From Janthinobacterium sp. CG3 (GTDB lineage: Bacteria; Pseudomonadota; Gammaproteobacteria; Burkholderiales; Burkholderiaceae_D): a stretch of DNA of 64,000 nt. The DNA lies in NCBI RefSeq assembly GCF_000344615.1, contig NZ_KB467824.1, forward strand, positions 5,208,778 through 5,272,777, written 5' to 3'. Of the stretch, positions 34,205-43,220 are shown in pieces. The notes under the pieces were generated by a model. The model worked only from the letters and a program-made list of their open reading frames with translations, was not told the DNA's origin and searched no databases. The stretch's first letter is position 1, and every line of letters starts with the position of its first letter. Made by a program: the position numbers and the translations under genes.

Positions 34205-35464
34205 ATGAAGAGAATTTTCCAGACCGCGCTGTACCTGGTCAGTTTCGGCTTTGCCCGCGGCACCCTGTTCGTCGCCCCGATCATCCTCGCCAATAGCCTG
34301 TCGTCGCGCGACTATGGCGCACTCGAATGGGCCCACGCCGCCGCCTCGCTGGGCGCCACCGTCGTCGCGCTGGGCACTGCCTCGGCCATGCCGCTGGTGG
34401 CCCTGAAACGCACCGCGCAGGGCAGCCAGCGGGGCATCCTCTGCCACCATCTCGGCGTCGCCGCCGCCTGCGTCGGCATGGCGCTGGCGGCCGGCTTGGC
34501 CGGCGCCGGCCGGGCGCCGGCGATGGCCGCGTTGCTCACCGCGGCCATCGCGCTGCAGGTGCTGTGGAGCGTGCACCTGAAGTCGCATGGCCGCGGCGAG
34601 GCGTCGCTCATGCTCGATTCCTGCATGTTTACGCTGGTAGCGGCGGTGGCCTTGGCGGCCAAATGGTGGCAGTGGCAAGACGTGCTGGGTTGCGTGTTGT
34701 ATGCCCTGGCCGCGTATATCGCCTGCCTGGCCGCGGTCACCGGCGCCGCCGTGCTGGGCCGTGCGCGCGCCGGCGAGGCGCCGGCGTACCGGGCCACGCT
34801 GCGCCTGGGCCTGCCCTTGATGTTGGGGGCGCTGGTGACGATCGCCGCCACTACCTCGGGCCGGCTGCTGATCGCCTACTTGGGCGGGGCCCTGTTGACG
34901 GCCGACTACGCCGTGCTGGCCAGGGCGGCGGCGCTGCCGATTATCGCGCATCAAGTGGTGCTGGTGGCGAAATTTCGGAAGTTGTACGAGTTACCGGACC
35001 GGGAAATGGAAAAGGTGGTCTTGCTGATCCTGTCCCTGGTGACCGCCTCGGTGCTGGTGTTCTGGTCGCTCAGCCCGTATCTGGGCTGGATGCTGGGCGG
35101 CGCCTTCGTCCGCACCTTTTCCACCCACTCCGCGGCGGCCGTGCCGATACTGGTGCAAGCCATATTATGGTCGGCCATCTCGCTCAACGACACCGTCAAC
35201 ATCCGCCAGCAGACAATGTTGAAAGTCTTGCCCGCCAGCGCGCTGGCGCTGCTGCTCGCGGTCCCGGCGGCCGTTGTCCTGGTGCAGTTCCTCGGCGTGA
35301 GCCTGCTGCGTTTCGTCTACGTACATGGCGCCGTCATGTTACTGTTTTATCTGGCCCAGGTCGGTGCCATGGTCGGCTCCGGCATCCGCCTGTGGCGGCC
35401 GTGGGGCTTTGCCGTGGCCGCGTATGTGCTGTTGACCGGCCTGGCCGCTTGGCTATACCGCTGA
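34205..35464 (+). CDS. Wzx-like polysaccharide flippase
   Basis: A 419-residue membrane protein with about twelve hydrophobic segments and short loops, in the MOP/PST flippase style. The N-terminus (FGFARGTLFVAPIILANSLS) fits the first helix of Wzx proteins. It would move the undecaprenyl-linked repeat unit to the periplasmic face for polymerisation. An in-frame TTG two codons upstream (34199) is possible, but ATG at 34205 is used here. There is no strong ribosome-binding site; translation may depend on coupling to the gene ending at 34195. Confidence 0.75.
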   Translation: MKRIFQTALYLVSFGFARGTLFVAPIILANSLSSRDYGALEWAHAAASLGATVVALGTASAMPLVALKRTAQGSQRGILCHHLGVAAACVGMALAAGLAGAGRAPAMAALLTAAIALQVLWSVHLKSHGRGEASLMLDSCMFTLVAAVALAAKWWQWQDVLGCVLYALAAYIACLAAVTGAAVLGRARAGEAPAYRATLRLGLPLMLGALVTIAATTSGRLLIAYLGGALLTADYAVLARAAALPIIAHQVVLVAKFRKLYELPDREMEKVVLLILSLVTASVLVFWSLSPYLGWMLGGAFVRTFSTHSAAAVPILVQAILWSAISLNDTVNIRQQTMLKVLPASALALLLAVPAAVVLVQFLGVSLLRFVYVHGAVMLLFYLAQVGAMVGSGIRLWRPWGFAVAAYVLLTGLAAWLYR

Positions 35465-35494
35465 TCCGTTCCGCATTCTTTTATTGGTTGAGTT

Positions 35495-36613
35495 ATGTTG
35501 AAAGTTGTGCATTTAGGAAAGTATTATCCGCCCGATTCCGGCGGCATCGAAAGCGTCACGGAAACGCTGGTCGAAGGCACCTACGCGCATGGATACGCGT
35601 CGACGGTCATTTGTTTTGATAAGGGCAAGCTGGGCAGTACGCGCTGCAAGGGCGGCGAGGTGGTGCGCCTGCCGATCGATAAGATGTTGAACGCCCAACC
35701 GCTGGGGTGGGCGTATTTGTGGCGCGGCATCCGGGCCGCGCGCAAGGCCGATATCGTCCACGTGCATACACCTAATTTGCTGGCGTCGCTGGCGACGTTG
35801 TTCATCGGCTCGAAGCCGAAGCTGTTGGTGCATTGGCACAGCGACATCGTCGGCAAGGGCATGATGGGGCATGTCGTGCGGCCCCTGGAAAACCTGATGC
35901 TCAGGCGCGCCGACGTGGTGCTGGCGACGTCCCAGCGCTATGCCGACGGCTCGGCCGCGCTGCGGCGCTTCGCCGGCAAGGTCAGCGTGGTGCCCCTGGG
36001 CGTGCCGGAGCCGCGGACCGAAGCGCCGCCGCAGCCTTTGAGCGAGCGCCTCAATCTGTTCATCGGCGGCCGGCGGCTGGTGTTGAGCGTGGGCCGCCTG
36101 ACCGCCTATAAGGGGTTTTCGGTTCTGGTGGAGGCGGCGCGGAGCCTGCCCTCCGACGTCGCGGTGGTGATCGCCGGCGGCGGCGAGTTGATGCCGGCGC
36201 TGGCCCGGCAAATCGCCGAGCGCGGGCTGGGCCAGCGGATTTTGCTGGCGGGCCGGGTATCGGACCAGGAATTGCGCGCGCTGTATCTGGACGCGCAGGT
36301 GTTCTGCCTGCCGTCGATCCATCGCTCGGAGGCCTTCGGCGTGGTCTTGCTGGAGGCGATGGCGTACGGCGTGCCGATCGTGGCGACTGACATTGCCGGC
36401 TCCGGCGTGCCATGGGTCAACGCCGACGGCGTCAGCGGTTTGAACGCCGCATCCGGCTCGCCGGCCGCGCTGGCACGGGCCTGCTGCCAGATACTGGCCA
36501 GCCCCGAGTTGCGCACGCGCCTGGCCAATGGCGCGCGCAATCGCTATGAACGGCATTTCACCGACAAGTCCTTTGCCCAAGAAGTTGCAAATATTTACAC
36601 GAAAATGCTGTAG
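35495..36613 (+). CDS. Glycosyltransferase family 4
   Basis: A 372-residue GT-B retaining glycosyltransferase. The N-terminal domain has YYPPDSGGIES and a HVHTPN strand. The C-terminal domain has SVGRLTAYKGFSVLVEA and the donor-binding EAFGVVLLEAMAYGVPIVAT with the E-x7-E pattern. It would add one sugar, from a UDP or GDP donor, to the lipid-linked repeat unit. It is the last gene of the polysaccharide locus before the flagellar genes. Donor and acceptor cannot be read from sequence. Confidence 0.9.
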   Translation: MLKVVHLGKYYPPDSGGIESVTETLVEGTYAHGYASTVICFDKGKLGSTRCKGGEVVRLPIDKMLNAQPLGWAYLWRGIRAARKADIVHVHTPNLLASLATLFIGSKPKLLVHWHSDIVGKGMMGHVVRPLENLMLRRADVVLATSQRYADGSAALRRFAGKVSVVPLGVPEPRTEAPPQPLSERLNLFIGGRRLVLSVGRLTAYKGFSVLVEAARSLPSDVAVVIAGGGELMPALARQIAERGLGQRILLAGRVSDQELRALYLDAQVFCLPSIHRSEAFGVVLLEAMAYGVPIVATDIAGSGVPWVNADGVSGLNAASGSPAALARACCQILASPELRTRLANGARNRYERHFTDKSFAQEVANIYTKML

Positions 36614-36702
36614 CGGGACGCCGCGCCGCAGTCGCCCCTTTCTTGGGGGGATTTCTAGAGGGGGAAATCAAACAAGGCCGGAAAAGGCCGCCTGTTCCGC
36701 CG

Positions 36703-36727
36703 ATGGCGGCGCCGGCGGCGCCGCCAT
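36703..36727. promoter_or_regulatory. Strong hairpin between polysaccharide and flagellar loci
   Basis: Perfect 11-base arms ATGGCGGCGCC / GGCGCCGCCAT around three bases, in the 175-bp gap before flhB. No T-run follows, so it is not a classical terminator. It may attenuate read-through from the polysaccharide genes or sit in the flhB leader. No clear flhB promoter is visible. Confidence 0.4.
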
Positions 36728-36788
36728 AATGCTACTTGTCCCGTCCGTTTTCGCGCGCCTTGCGCCCCGGACTCCACCGGAGTAACAG

Positions 36789-37967
36789 ATGGCCGAAGAC
36801 AGCGACGCCGAAAAGACCGAACCCGCGTCAGCCAAGCGCATCGAGCAGGCGCGCGAGGAGGGCGACGTGCCGCGCTCGCGCGAGGTGGCGACGTTTACGG
36901 TGCTGATGGCGTCCGGCTGCTGCCTGTGGTTCGCCGGCGAGGGCGTGGTGCGGCGCCTGACGGCGGTGCTGGTGGCCGGCCTGAACCTGGACCGCGAGCA
37001 CATCTTCAACCCCGACGCGCTGTTTACGCGCATCTTCAACGACGCCGTCGGCGTCATGCTGTCCTGCCTGCCGCTGGGCGTGGCGGTGATGGCGGTGGCG
37101 CTGGCCTCGCCGCTGCTGGTGGGCGGCTGGCTGTTCAGCGGCAAGGCCTTCATGCCGAAGTTCGGCAAGCTCAACCCGATCAAGGGCATCGGCAACATGA
37201 TCTCGGTCAACGCGCTGGTCGAATTGCTCAAGGCGGTCGCCAAGACCATCGTCGTCGGCGTTGTCGCCTGGATGGTCATGCAGCACCAGAAGGACGCCGT
37301 GCTGGCCTTGGCGGTCGAGCCGCTGCGCGCCGGCAGCGCCCACCTGGTGAGCCTGTTGATCACCGCCTTCATGCTGATCGTCGGCGCGCTCGGCCTGATC
37401 GCCGCCATCGACGGCCCCTACCAGGTGTGGCACTACGCCCACAAGATGAGGATGACGCGCCAGGAAGTGACGCAGGAGAACAAGGAATCGGACGGCAATC
37501 CGCAGATCAAGGCGAAGATCCGCCAGATGCAGCACGAAATGTCGCGCCGGCGCATGATGGCGGCGGTGCCGGGCGCCGACGTGGTGGTGACCAACCCGAC
37601 CCACTACGCGGTGGCGCTGAAGTACGGCGACGATTCGCGCGGCGCGCCGCAGGTGGTGGCCAAGGGCAGCGACGAGGTCGCCGCCAGGATCCGCGAGCTG
37701 GCCAGGGAGAACCACGTCGCCATCCTGGAGGCGCCGGCGTTGGCGCGCGCGCTGCACAAGCACACCGACATCGGCGACGAGATCCCCGAGGCGCTGTACG
37801 CGGCCGTGGCCGAGGTGCTGGCCTACGTGTTCCAGCTGCGCGCCTTCGACAAGGGCGCCGGGGCGCGCCCGGAGCGCCCCGGCCGGCTGCCGGTGCCGCC
37901 CGAGCTGGACCCTTTGAGCCCGGCCTCGCAGCCATCCCCCGACACGCCTAACGGAGCGACCCCATGA
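36789..37967 (+). CDS. flhB: Flagellar export protein FlhB
   Basis: Inner-membrane component of the flagellar type III export gate that switches export from rod/hook to filament substrates. The 392-residue protein begins with a charged cytoplasmic segment (SDAEKTEPASAKRIEQAREEG), and four membrane segments follow. The C-terminal cytoplasmic domain contains the autocleavage site Asn269-Pro-Thr-His. The tail beyond about residue 355 is Pro/Ala-rich. The stop overlaps the flhA start (ATGA), so the two are coupled. Confidence 0.97.
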   Translation: MAEDSDAEKTEPASAKRIEQAREEGDVPRSREVATFTVLMASGCCLWFAGEGVVRRLTAVLVAGLNLDREHIFNPDALFTRIFNDAVGVMLSCLPLGVAVMAVALASPLLVGGWLFSGKAFMPKFGKLNPIKGIGNMISVNALVELLKAVAKTIVVGVVAWMVMQHQKDAVLALAVEPLRAGSAHLVSLLITAFMLIVGALGLIAAIDGPYQVWHYAHKMRMTRQEVTQENKESDGNPQIKAKIRQMQHEMSRRRMMAAVPGADVVVTNPTHYAVALKYGDDSRGAPQVVAKGSDEVAARIRELARENHVAILEAPALARALHKHTDIGDEIPEALYAAVAEVLAYVFQLRAFDKGAGARPERPGRLPVPPELDPLSPASQPSPDTPNGATP

Positions 37968-40057
37968 ACAGCATCAGAATGCCGGCCTGGTTGAGCGGCC
38001 TGGGCGCCAGCGCCAGCCGCGGCGTGGCCGCGCCTATCATCATCATCATGCTGTTGGCGATGATGGTGCTGCCGCTGCCGGCCTTCATCCTCGACATCTT
38101 TTTCAGCTTCAACATCGCGCTGTCGATCATCGTCCTGCTGACCGCGCTGTACACGGTCAAGCCGCTCGACTTCATGGCCTTCCCGACCATTTTGCTGGTG
38201 AGCACGATGCTGCGCCTGTCGCTCAACGTCGCCTCGACCCGGGTCGTGCTGACCGAGGGCCACACCGGCGCGGCGGCGGCCGGCAAGGTGATCGAGGCCT
38301 TCGGCCACTTCCTCATCGGCGGCAACTACACGGTCGGTATCGTGGTCTTCATCATCTTGACGATCATTAACTTCACCGTCGTCACCAAGGGCGCCGGGCG
38401 CATCGCCGAAGTCGGCGCGCGCTTCGCGCTCGACGCCATGCCCGGCAAGCAGATGGCCATCGACGCCGACCTGAACGCCGGCCTGATCGCCGAGGCCGAG
38501 GCGCGCCGCCGCCGCACCGAGGTGGCGCAGGAGGCCGAGTTCTACGGCGCCATGGACGGCGCCAGCAAATACGTGCGCGGCGACGCCGTGGCCGGCATCA
38601 TGGTCACCGTCATCAACATCGTCGGCGGCCTGCTGGTCGGCCTGCTGCAGCACGACCTGCCGTTCGCCGAGGCGCTCAAGACCTACACGCTGCTGGCCAT
38701 CGGCGACGGCCTGGTCGCGCAGATCCCCTCGCTGATCATCTCGACGGCGGCCGGTATCGTGGTCTCGCGCGTGGCCAGCGACCAGGACATCGGTACCCAG
38801 CTGGTGGGCCAGTTGTTCGCCAAGCCGCAGGTGCTCTACATCACCGCCGGCATCATCGGCGGCATGGGCCTGATCCCGGGCATGCCCAATATGGTGTTCC
38901 TGCTGCTGGCCGGCGTCATGGCCGGCACCGCCTACCTGATCAGCAAACGCCGCGCCGAGGCCGCCGACGCGGCGCCGGCCGAGGCGCCGCCGCCGGCCAC
39001 CGCGCCGGAGCAGGAGGAGGCCAGTTGGCAGGACATCATGCCGGTCGACACCCTCGGGCTCGAGGTCGGCTACCGCCTGATCCCGCTGGTCGACAAGACC
39101 CAGGGCGGCGAGCTGCTCAAGCGCATCAAGGGCATCCGCAAGAAATTCGCCCAGGAGGTCGGCTTCCTGGCGCCGCCGGTGCACATCCGCGACAACCTGG
39201 AATTGAAGCCGGCCGCCTACCGCATCACGCTCAAGGGCGTCGAGGTCGGCGCCGGCGAGGCCTTCAACGGCCAGTTCCTGGCGATCAACCCGGGCATGGC
39301 CAGCGGCACCCTGCCCGGCGTGGCCACCAGCGACCCGGCCTTCGGCCTGCCGGCCACCTGGATCGAGGCCGGCCTGCGCGACCAGGCCCAGGCGATGGGT
39401 TACACCGTCGTCGACGCCGGCACGGTGGTGGCGACCCATTTGAACCACCTGATCACCTCGCACGCCTCGGAGCTGCTCGGCCGCGCCGAGGTGCAGTCGC
39501 TGCTCGACCACCTGGGCAAGGACGCGCCCAAGCTGGTCGAGGATTTGGTGCCGAAGATGGTGTCCTTGTCGACCTTGCAAAAAGTGCTGCAAAACCTGCT
39601 GGTCGAGGGCGTGCACATCCGCGACATGCGCTCGATCATCGAAACCCTGGCCGAGCACGCCGTGCACATCCAGGACCCGGCCGACCTGACGGCGCTGGTG
39701 CGGGTGGCGCTGGGGCGGGCCATCGTGCAGCAACTGTTCCCCGGCGCCGGCGAGCTGTCGGTGATGACCCTGGACAACCGCCTGGAGCGCCTGTTGATGC
39801 AGGCGCTGGGTTCCGGCGGCGCCGACGGCGCCGGCATCGAGCCGGGCCTGGCCGACACCATCGCCCAGCAGGCCGGGCTGGCGGCGCAGCAGCAGGAGGC
39901 GCTGGGCCTGACGCCGGTGCTGCTGGTGCCGGGGCCGCTGCGCGCGCTGCTGTCGCGCTTCCTGCGCCGCGCGCTGCCGCAGCTGAAGGTGCTGTCGCAC
40001 TCGGAAATCCCGGAAACCAAGACCATTCGGGTGACCAGCCTGGTAGGCGCGCAATAG
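37964..40057 (+). CDS. flhA: Flagellar export protein FlhA
   Basis: The largest export-gate protein, 697 residues. The N-terminal half has about eight membrane segments and the conserved cytoplasmic FHIPEP-type loop (TKGAGRIAEVGARFALDAMPGKQMAIDADL). The C-terminal half (from about residue 345) is the cytoplasmic ring that docks chaperone-substrate complexes and FliI/FliJ. It is translationally coupled to flhB. A 241-bp gap without a gene separates it from flhF. Confidence 0.97.
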   Translation: MNSIRMPAWLSGLGASASRGVAAPIIIIMLLAMMVLPLPAFILDIFFSFNIALSIIVLLTALYTVKPLDFMAFPTILLVSTMLRLSLNVASTRVVLTEGHTGAAAAGKVIEAFGHFLIGGNYTVGIVVFIILTIINFTVVTKGAGRIAEVGARFALDAMPGKQMAIDADLNAGLIAEAEARRRRTEVAQEAEFYGAMDGASKYVRGDAVAGIMVTVINIVGGLLVGLLQHDLPFAEALKTYTLLAIGDGLVAQIPSLIISTAAGIVVSRVASDQDIGTQLVGQLFAKPQVLYITAGIIGGMGLIPGMPNMVFLLLAGVMAGTAYLISKRRAEAADAAPAEAPPPATAPEQEEASWQDIMPVDTLGLEVGYRLIPLVDKTQGGELLKRIKGIRKKFAQEVGFLAPPVHIRDNLELKPAAYRITLKGVEVGAGEAFNGQFLAINPGMASGTLPGVATSDPAFGLPATWIEAGLRDQAQAMGYTVVDAGTVVATHLNHLITSHASELLGRAEVQSLLDHLGKDAPKLVEDLVPKMVSLSTLQKVLQNLLVEGVHIRDMRSIIETLAEHAVHIQDPADLTALVRVALGRAIVQQLFPGAGELSVMTLDNRLERLLMQALGSGGADGAGIEPGLADTIAQQAGLAAQQQEALGLTPVLLVPGPLRALLSRFLRRALPQLKVLSHSEIPETKTIRVTSLVGAQ

Positions 40058-40298
40058 CGTTGCCGCCGCCGTTCGCCCGCCCGCCCGCTCGCCGCCGCCG
40101 GAAAAATGAAATACGGCCTGTTTCCCGTCCTGCTCCTTCGATCGTTTCCAGGGTGCATCGTTAATAATGGACCTGTCCGAGTAAGCTGCGTCTCATGTGG
40201 AAGACGCGATGCCCGGGCAACAGGGAGTCGATGATGGCCATACACAACCATGCCGCACGCCGGCAAGCGCGCCCAAGCCACATACCGGGGGAGCGGCC

Positions 40299-41639
40299 AT
40301 GAACGTCAAAAAATTCACCGCGCCGACTTCGCGCGATGCGCTGCGCAAGGTGCGCGAGGCGCTCGGCCCCGACGCCGTGATCCTGTCCAACCGCCAGCTC
40401 GACGGCGAGGTCGAGATCCTGGCGCTGGCCAGCGACGACGCCGCCTCGCTGGCCGAGCCCAGCGGCGAAATGGCGCCGCGGCCGTACGCGCAGTCGCAGC
40501 CGCCGGCCAGGCCGGCGGCGCCGTTCCAGGCGCAGCCTCAGCCGCAGGCCCGCCCGGCGCCGCGCCAGGCCGCCGCGCCGGCCGCGCCGGCCGACGACGC
40601 CCGCGACATGGCGCGCATGTCGCAGCTGATGGCCTCGGCCATCGCCCACGCCAAGGATAGCGCCGCCGCCGAGATGAGCGGCATGATGGACGAGATCCGC
40701 GCCATGCGCGGCATGCTCGAGAGCCAGCTCAGCGAAATGTCGTGGAGTTCGACCCAGCAGCGCGAGCCGCACAAGACCGAGGTGCTGCGGGCGATGCTGG
40801 CGGCCGGCTTTTCGGCGACGCTGGCGCGCTACCTGGTCGAGAAACTGCCGGCCGGGCGCGGCGGCGCCGACAGCCTGCGCTGGATCCAGACGGTGCTGGC
40901 GAAAAACCTCAACGCCATGGCCGACGAGGACGCGATGCTCGAGCAGGGCGGCGTGTTCGCGCTGGTCGGCCCGACCGGGGTCGGCAAGACCACCAGCACC
41001 GCCAAGCTGGCGGCGCGCTGCGTGATGCGCCACGGCCCGGAAAAGCTGGCCTTGATCACCACCGACGCCTACCGTATCGGCGCCCACGAGCAGCTGCGCA
41101 TCTACGGCAAGATCCTCGGCGTGATGGTGCACTCGGTCAAGGACGAGGCCGACCTGCGCATCGCCCTGAAGGAGTTGCGCAACAAGCACACGGTGCTGAT
41201 CGACACCGTCGGCGTCAGCCAGCGCGACCAGATGGTCACCGAACAGGTGGCGATGCTGCAGGGCGCCGGCGCCGACGTCAAGCGCCTGTTGTGCCTGAAC
41301 GCCACCGCCACCGGCGAGACGCTGCAGGAAGTGGTGCGGGCCTACCAGGGCAGCGGCCTGGCCGGCTGCATCATCACCAAACTCGACGAGGCGGCCTCGC
41401 TCGGCAACGTGCTCGACGTCGTGATCCGCCAGAAGCTGCGCCTGTTCTACGTCTCCAACGGCCAGCGCGTGCCGGAAGACCTGCACCTGGCCGACCGCGG
41501 CTACCTGATCGACCGCGCCTTCAAGCTGCAACGCGCCGGCGCGCCGTCGCAATACCAGGACGCCGAGCTGCCGCTGCTGATGGCGCAGGCCGGCGCCGCC
41601 CGCAACGAGCGTTCGCTCAGCGGGGTGCACCTTGGCTAA
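40299..41639 (+). CDS. flhF: SRP-like GTPase FlhF
   Basis: Sets the polar position of flagella in many bacteria with FlhG. The 446-residue protein has an N-terminal basic segment MNVKKFTAPTSRDALRKVR and a Pro/Ala/Gln linker (about residues 65-100). A helical N domain follows, then the GTPase domain: P-loop GPTGVGKTTST near residue 224, DAYRIGAHEQL, DTVGVSQRD and TKLDEAASLG. I chose ATG at 40299 because GGGGGAG lies five bases upstream and family N-termini start here; an open frame extends 34 codons further up. It overlaps flhG by eight bases. Confidence 0.95.
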   Translation: MNVKKFTAPTSRDALRKVREALGPDAVILSNRQLDGEVEILALASDDAASLAEPSGEMAPRPYAQSQPPARPAAPFQAQPQPQARPAPRQAAAPAAPADDARDMARMSQLMASAIAHAKDSAAAEMSGMMDEIRAMRGMLESQLSEMSWSSTQQREPHKTEVLRAMLAAGFSATLARYLVEKLPAGRGGADSLRWIQTVLAKNLNAMADEDAMLEQGGVFALVGPTGVGKTTSTAKLAARCVMRHGPEKLALITTDAYRIGAHEQLRIYGKILGVMVHSVKDEADLRIALKELRNKHTVLIDTVGVSQRDQMVTEQVAMLQGAGADVKRLLCLNATATGETLQEVVRAYQGSGLAGCIITKLDEAASLGNVLDVVIRQKLRLFYVSNGQRVPEDLHLADRGYLIDRAFKLQRAGAPSQYQDAELPLLMAQAGAARNERSLSGVHLG

Positions 41640-42468
41640 TTTCGACTTCGACCAGGCCGAAGGCCTGCGGCGCATGCTGGCCGGGCCCAAGCCGCGCATC
41701 GTCACGGTGCTGTCGGCCACGCCGCGGGACGACAAGGGCGCCATGCTGGTGAACCTGGGCGCCTCGCTGGCGCGCGCCGGCAACGACGTGCTGCTGGTCG
41801 ACGCCTGCGCCGGCGAGCGCGGCGTCGGCGAGCGCCTCGGCGTGGCCGGCGGCGCCAGCCTGCTCGACGTGGCGCGCCAGCGCTGCGCGCTGAACCAGGT
41901 GATCCACCAGGTGCCGCAGGGCTTCGGCGTGGTCACGCTGGCGCCGCGCGGCGTCGCCGCGGTGGCCGCCGACGAGGCGCGCCGGCTGGCCAAGGCCTTC
42001 GACGTGCTGGTCAAGCAGACCGGCATCGTCATCGTCGACGGCGAGTATGGTGAAGATGGCGAGGAGGGCTTCCCGCTGCCGGCCATGGCCAGCGCCGACA
42101 TCGTGGTGCAGGTGTCGAACAGCGCCACCTCGATCAAGGCGGCCTATTGCATGATCAAGCGCCTGAACCACGCGTTCGGCCGGCGCCCGTTTGGAATTCT
42201 TGTCACCGGGGCTTCCGAAACCGAGGCAAAGGTGGTATACGATAATATGGCTCAGGCGGCCAGCCGTTATTTGGCGTTGAACCTGACCTCGATGGGCTCG
42301 GTGCCGGCCGACGAATACCTGCACCGCGCCGCGCGGCTGGGACGCGCGGTCGTCGACGCCTTCCCCTTGGCCGGGGCATCGGTCGCGTTCCGCCAGCTGG
42401 CCGGGCGCTTCGCCCTGTCGGCCGGGCCGTCACCCTACCGCGCGGGGGGCAACCATTTTAGCGCCTAA
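41632..42468 (+). CDS. flhG: FlhG/FleN-like ParA-family protein with degenerate P-loop
   Basis: A 278-residue MinD/ParA-fold protein expected to limit flagellar number with FlhF. The N-terminal FDQAEGLRRML is the typical FlhG helix that stimulates FlhF. The deviant Walker A (GGKGGVGKT in MinD) is replaced by SATPRDDKGAM, without the two lysines and Thr. The Walker B region reads IVIVDGEYGED instead of DxPPG. The C-terminal half (VTGASETEAKVVYDNM, then LGRAVVDAFP) is normal for the family. Start is TTG at 41632, overlapping the flhF stop. It may bind nucleotide weakly or not at all. Confidence 0.88.
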   Translation: MANFDFDQAEGLRRMLAGPKPRIVTVLSATPRDDKGAMLVNLGASLARAGNDVLLVDACAGERGVGERLGVAGGASLLDVARQRCALNQVIHQVPQGFGVVTLAPRGVAAVAADEARRLAKAFDVLVKQTGIVIVDGEYGEDGEEGFPLPAMASADIVVQVSNSATSIKAAYCMIKRLNHAFGRRPFGILVTGASETEAKVVYDNMAQAASRYLALNLTSMGSVPADEYLHRAARLGRAVVDAFPLAGASVAFRQLAGRFALSAGPSPYRAGGNHFSA

Positions 42469-42485
42469 CAAACAATAAGCTGCCT

Positions 42486-43220
42486 ATGTATACGGTTAAA
42501 GGGAAAGCGGACAAGAACCAATTGCTGACGGAGCACATCCCGTTGGTGAAGCGTCTGGCCCACCACATGAAGGCCAAATTGCCGCCCTCGGTCGAGGTCG
42601 ACGACCTGGTCCAGGCCGGCATGATAGGCCTGCTCGACGCCATCAACCGCTACGAGGAAACCCACGGCGCCCAGTTCGAGACCTACGCGGTGCTGCGCAT
42701 CCGCGGCGCCATGCTCGACGAGTTGCGCAGCAGCGACTGGCTGCCGCGCAGCATGCGCCAGAACATGCGCAAGATCGAGGTGGCGATGAGCACGCTGCAG
42801 CAGCGCCTCGGCCACCCGCCCACCGAGTCCGAGGTGGCGCAGCTGCTGAAGATGTCGCTGCACGACTACCAGGAGATGCTGGGCGACGGCGGCGGCCACC
42901 AGTTGCTGTACTACGAGGATTTCCACGACCCCGACGGCGGCAACGACAGCTTCCTCGACCGCCACAGCGTCGACGAGGACGGCGACCCGTTGCGCTCGCT
43001 GCTCGACACCGACTTCCGGCAATGCGTGATCGACGCCATCGACGCGCTGCCGCCACGCGAGAAAATGCTCATGGGCCTGTACTACGAGGAAGAATTGAAC
43101 CTGAAGGAAATCGGGGCGGTGATGGGCGTGTCCGAATCGCGCGTCTCGCAACTGCACACCCAGGCCGTCGCGCGCCTGCGCGCATCGTTAAGGGAGCAGG
43201 CGTGGACTGGGCCAGCGTAG
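42486..43220 (+). CDS. fliA: Flagellar sigma factor 28, FliA
   Basis: A 244-residue sigma factor that directs RNA polymerase to late flagellar and chemotaxis promoters; it is held by FlgM until hook completion. Region 2 contains HIPLVKRLAHHM, VDDLVQAGMIGLLDAI and FETYAVLRIRGAMLDELR. Region 3 follows, and region 4 has LPPREKMLMGLYYEEELNLKEIGAVMGVSESRVSQLH with the helix-turn-helix. It lies 17 bp after flhG, and its 3' end overlaps motC by 19 bases. Confidence 0.97.
   Translation: MYTVKGKADKNQLLTEHIPLVKRLAHHMKAKLPPSVEVDDLVQAGMIGLLDAINRYEETHGAQFETYAVLRIRGAMLDELRSSDWLPRSMRQNMRKIEVAMSTLQQRLGHPPTESEVAQLLKMSLHDYQEMLGDGGGHQLLYYEDFHDPDGGNDSFLDRHSVDEDGDPLRSLLDTDFRQCVIDAIDALPPREKMLMGLYYEEELNLKEIGAVMGVSESRVSQLHTQAVARLRASLREQAWTGPA

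Noticed and set aside
40197..40298. N-terminal extension of FlhF by 34 residues
   Set aside because: The extension is not FlhF-like, and the ATG at 40299 has a strong ribosome-binding site and the conserved MNVKKF start.
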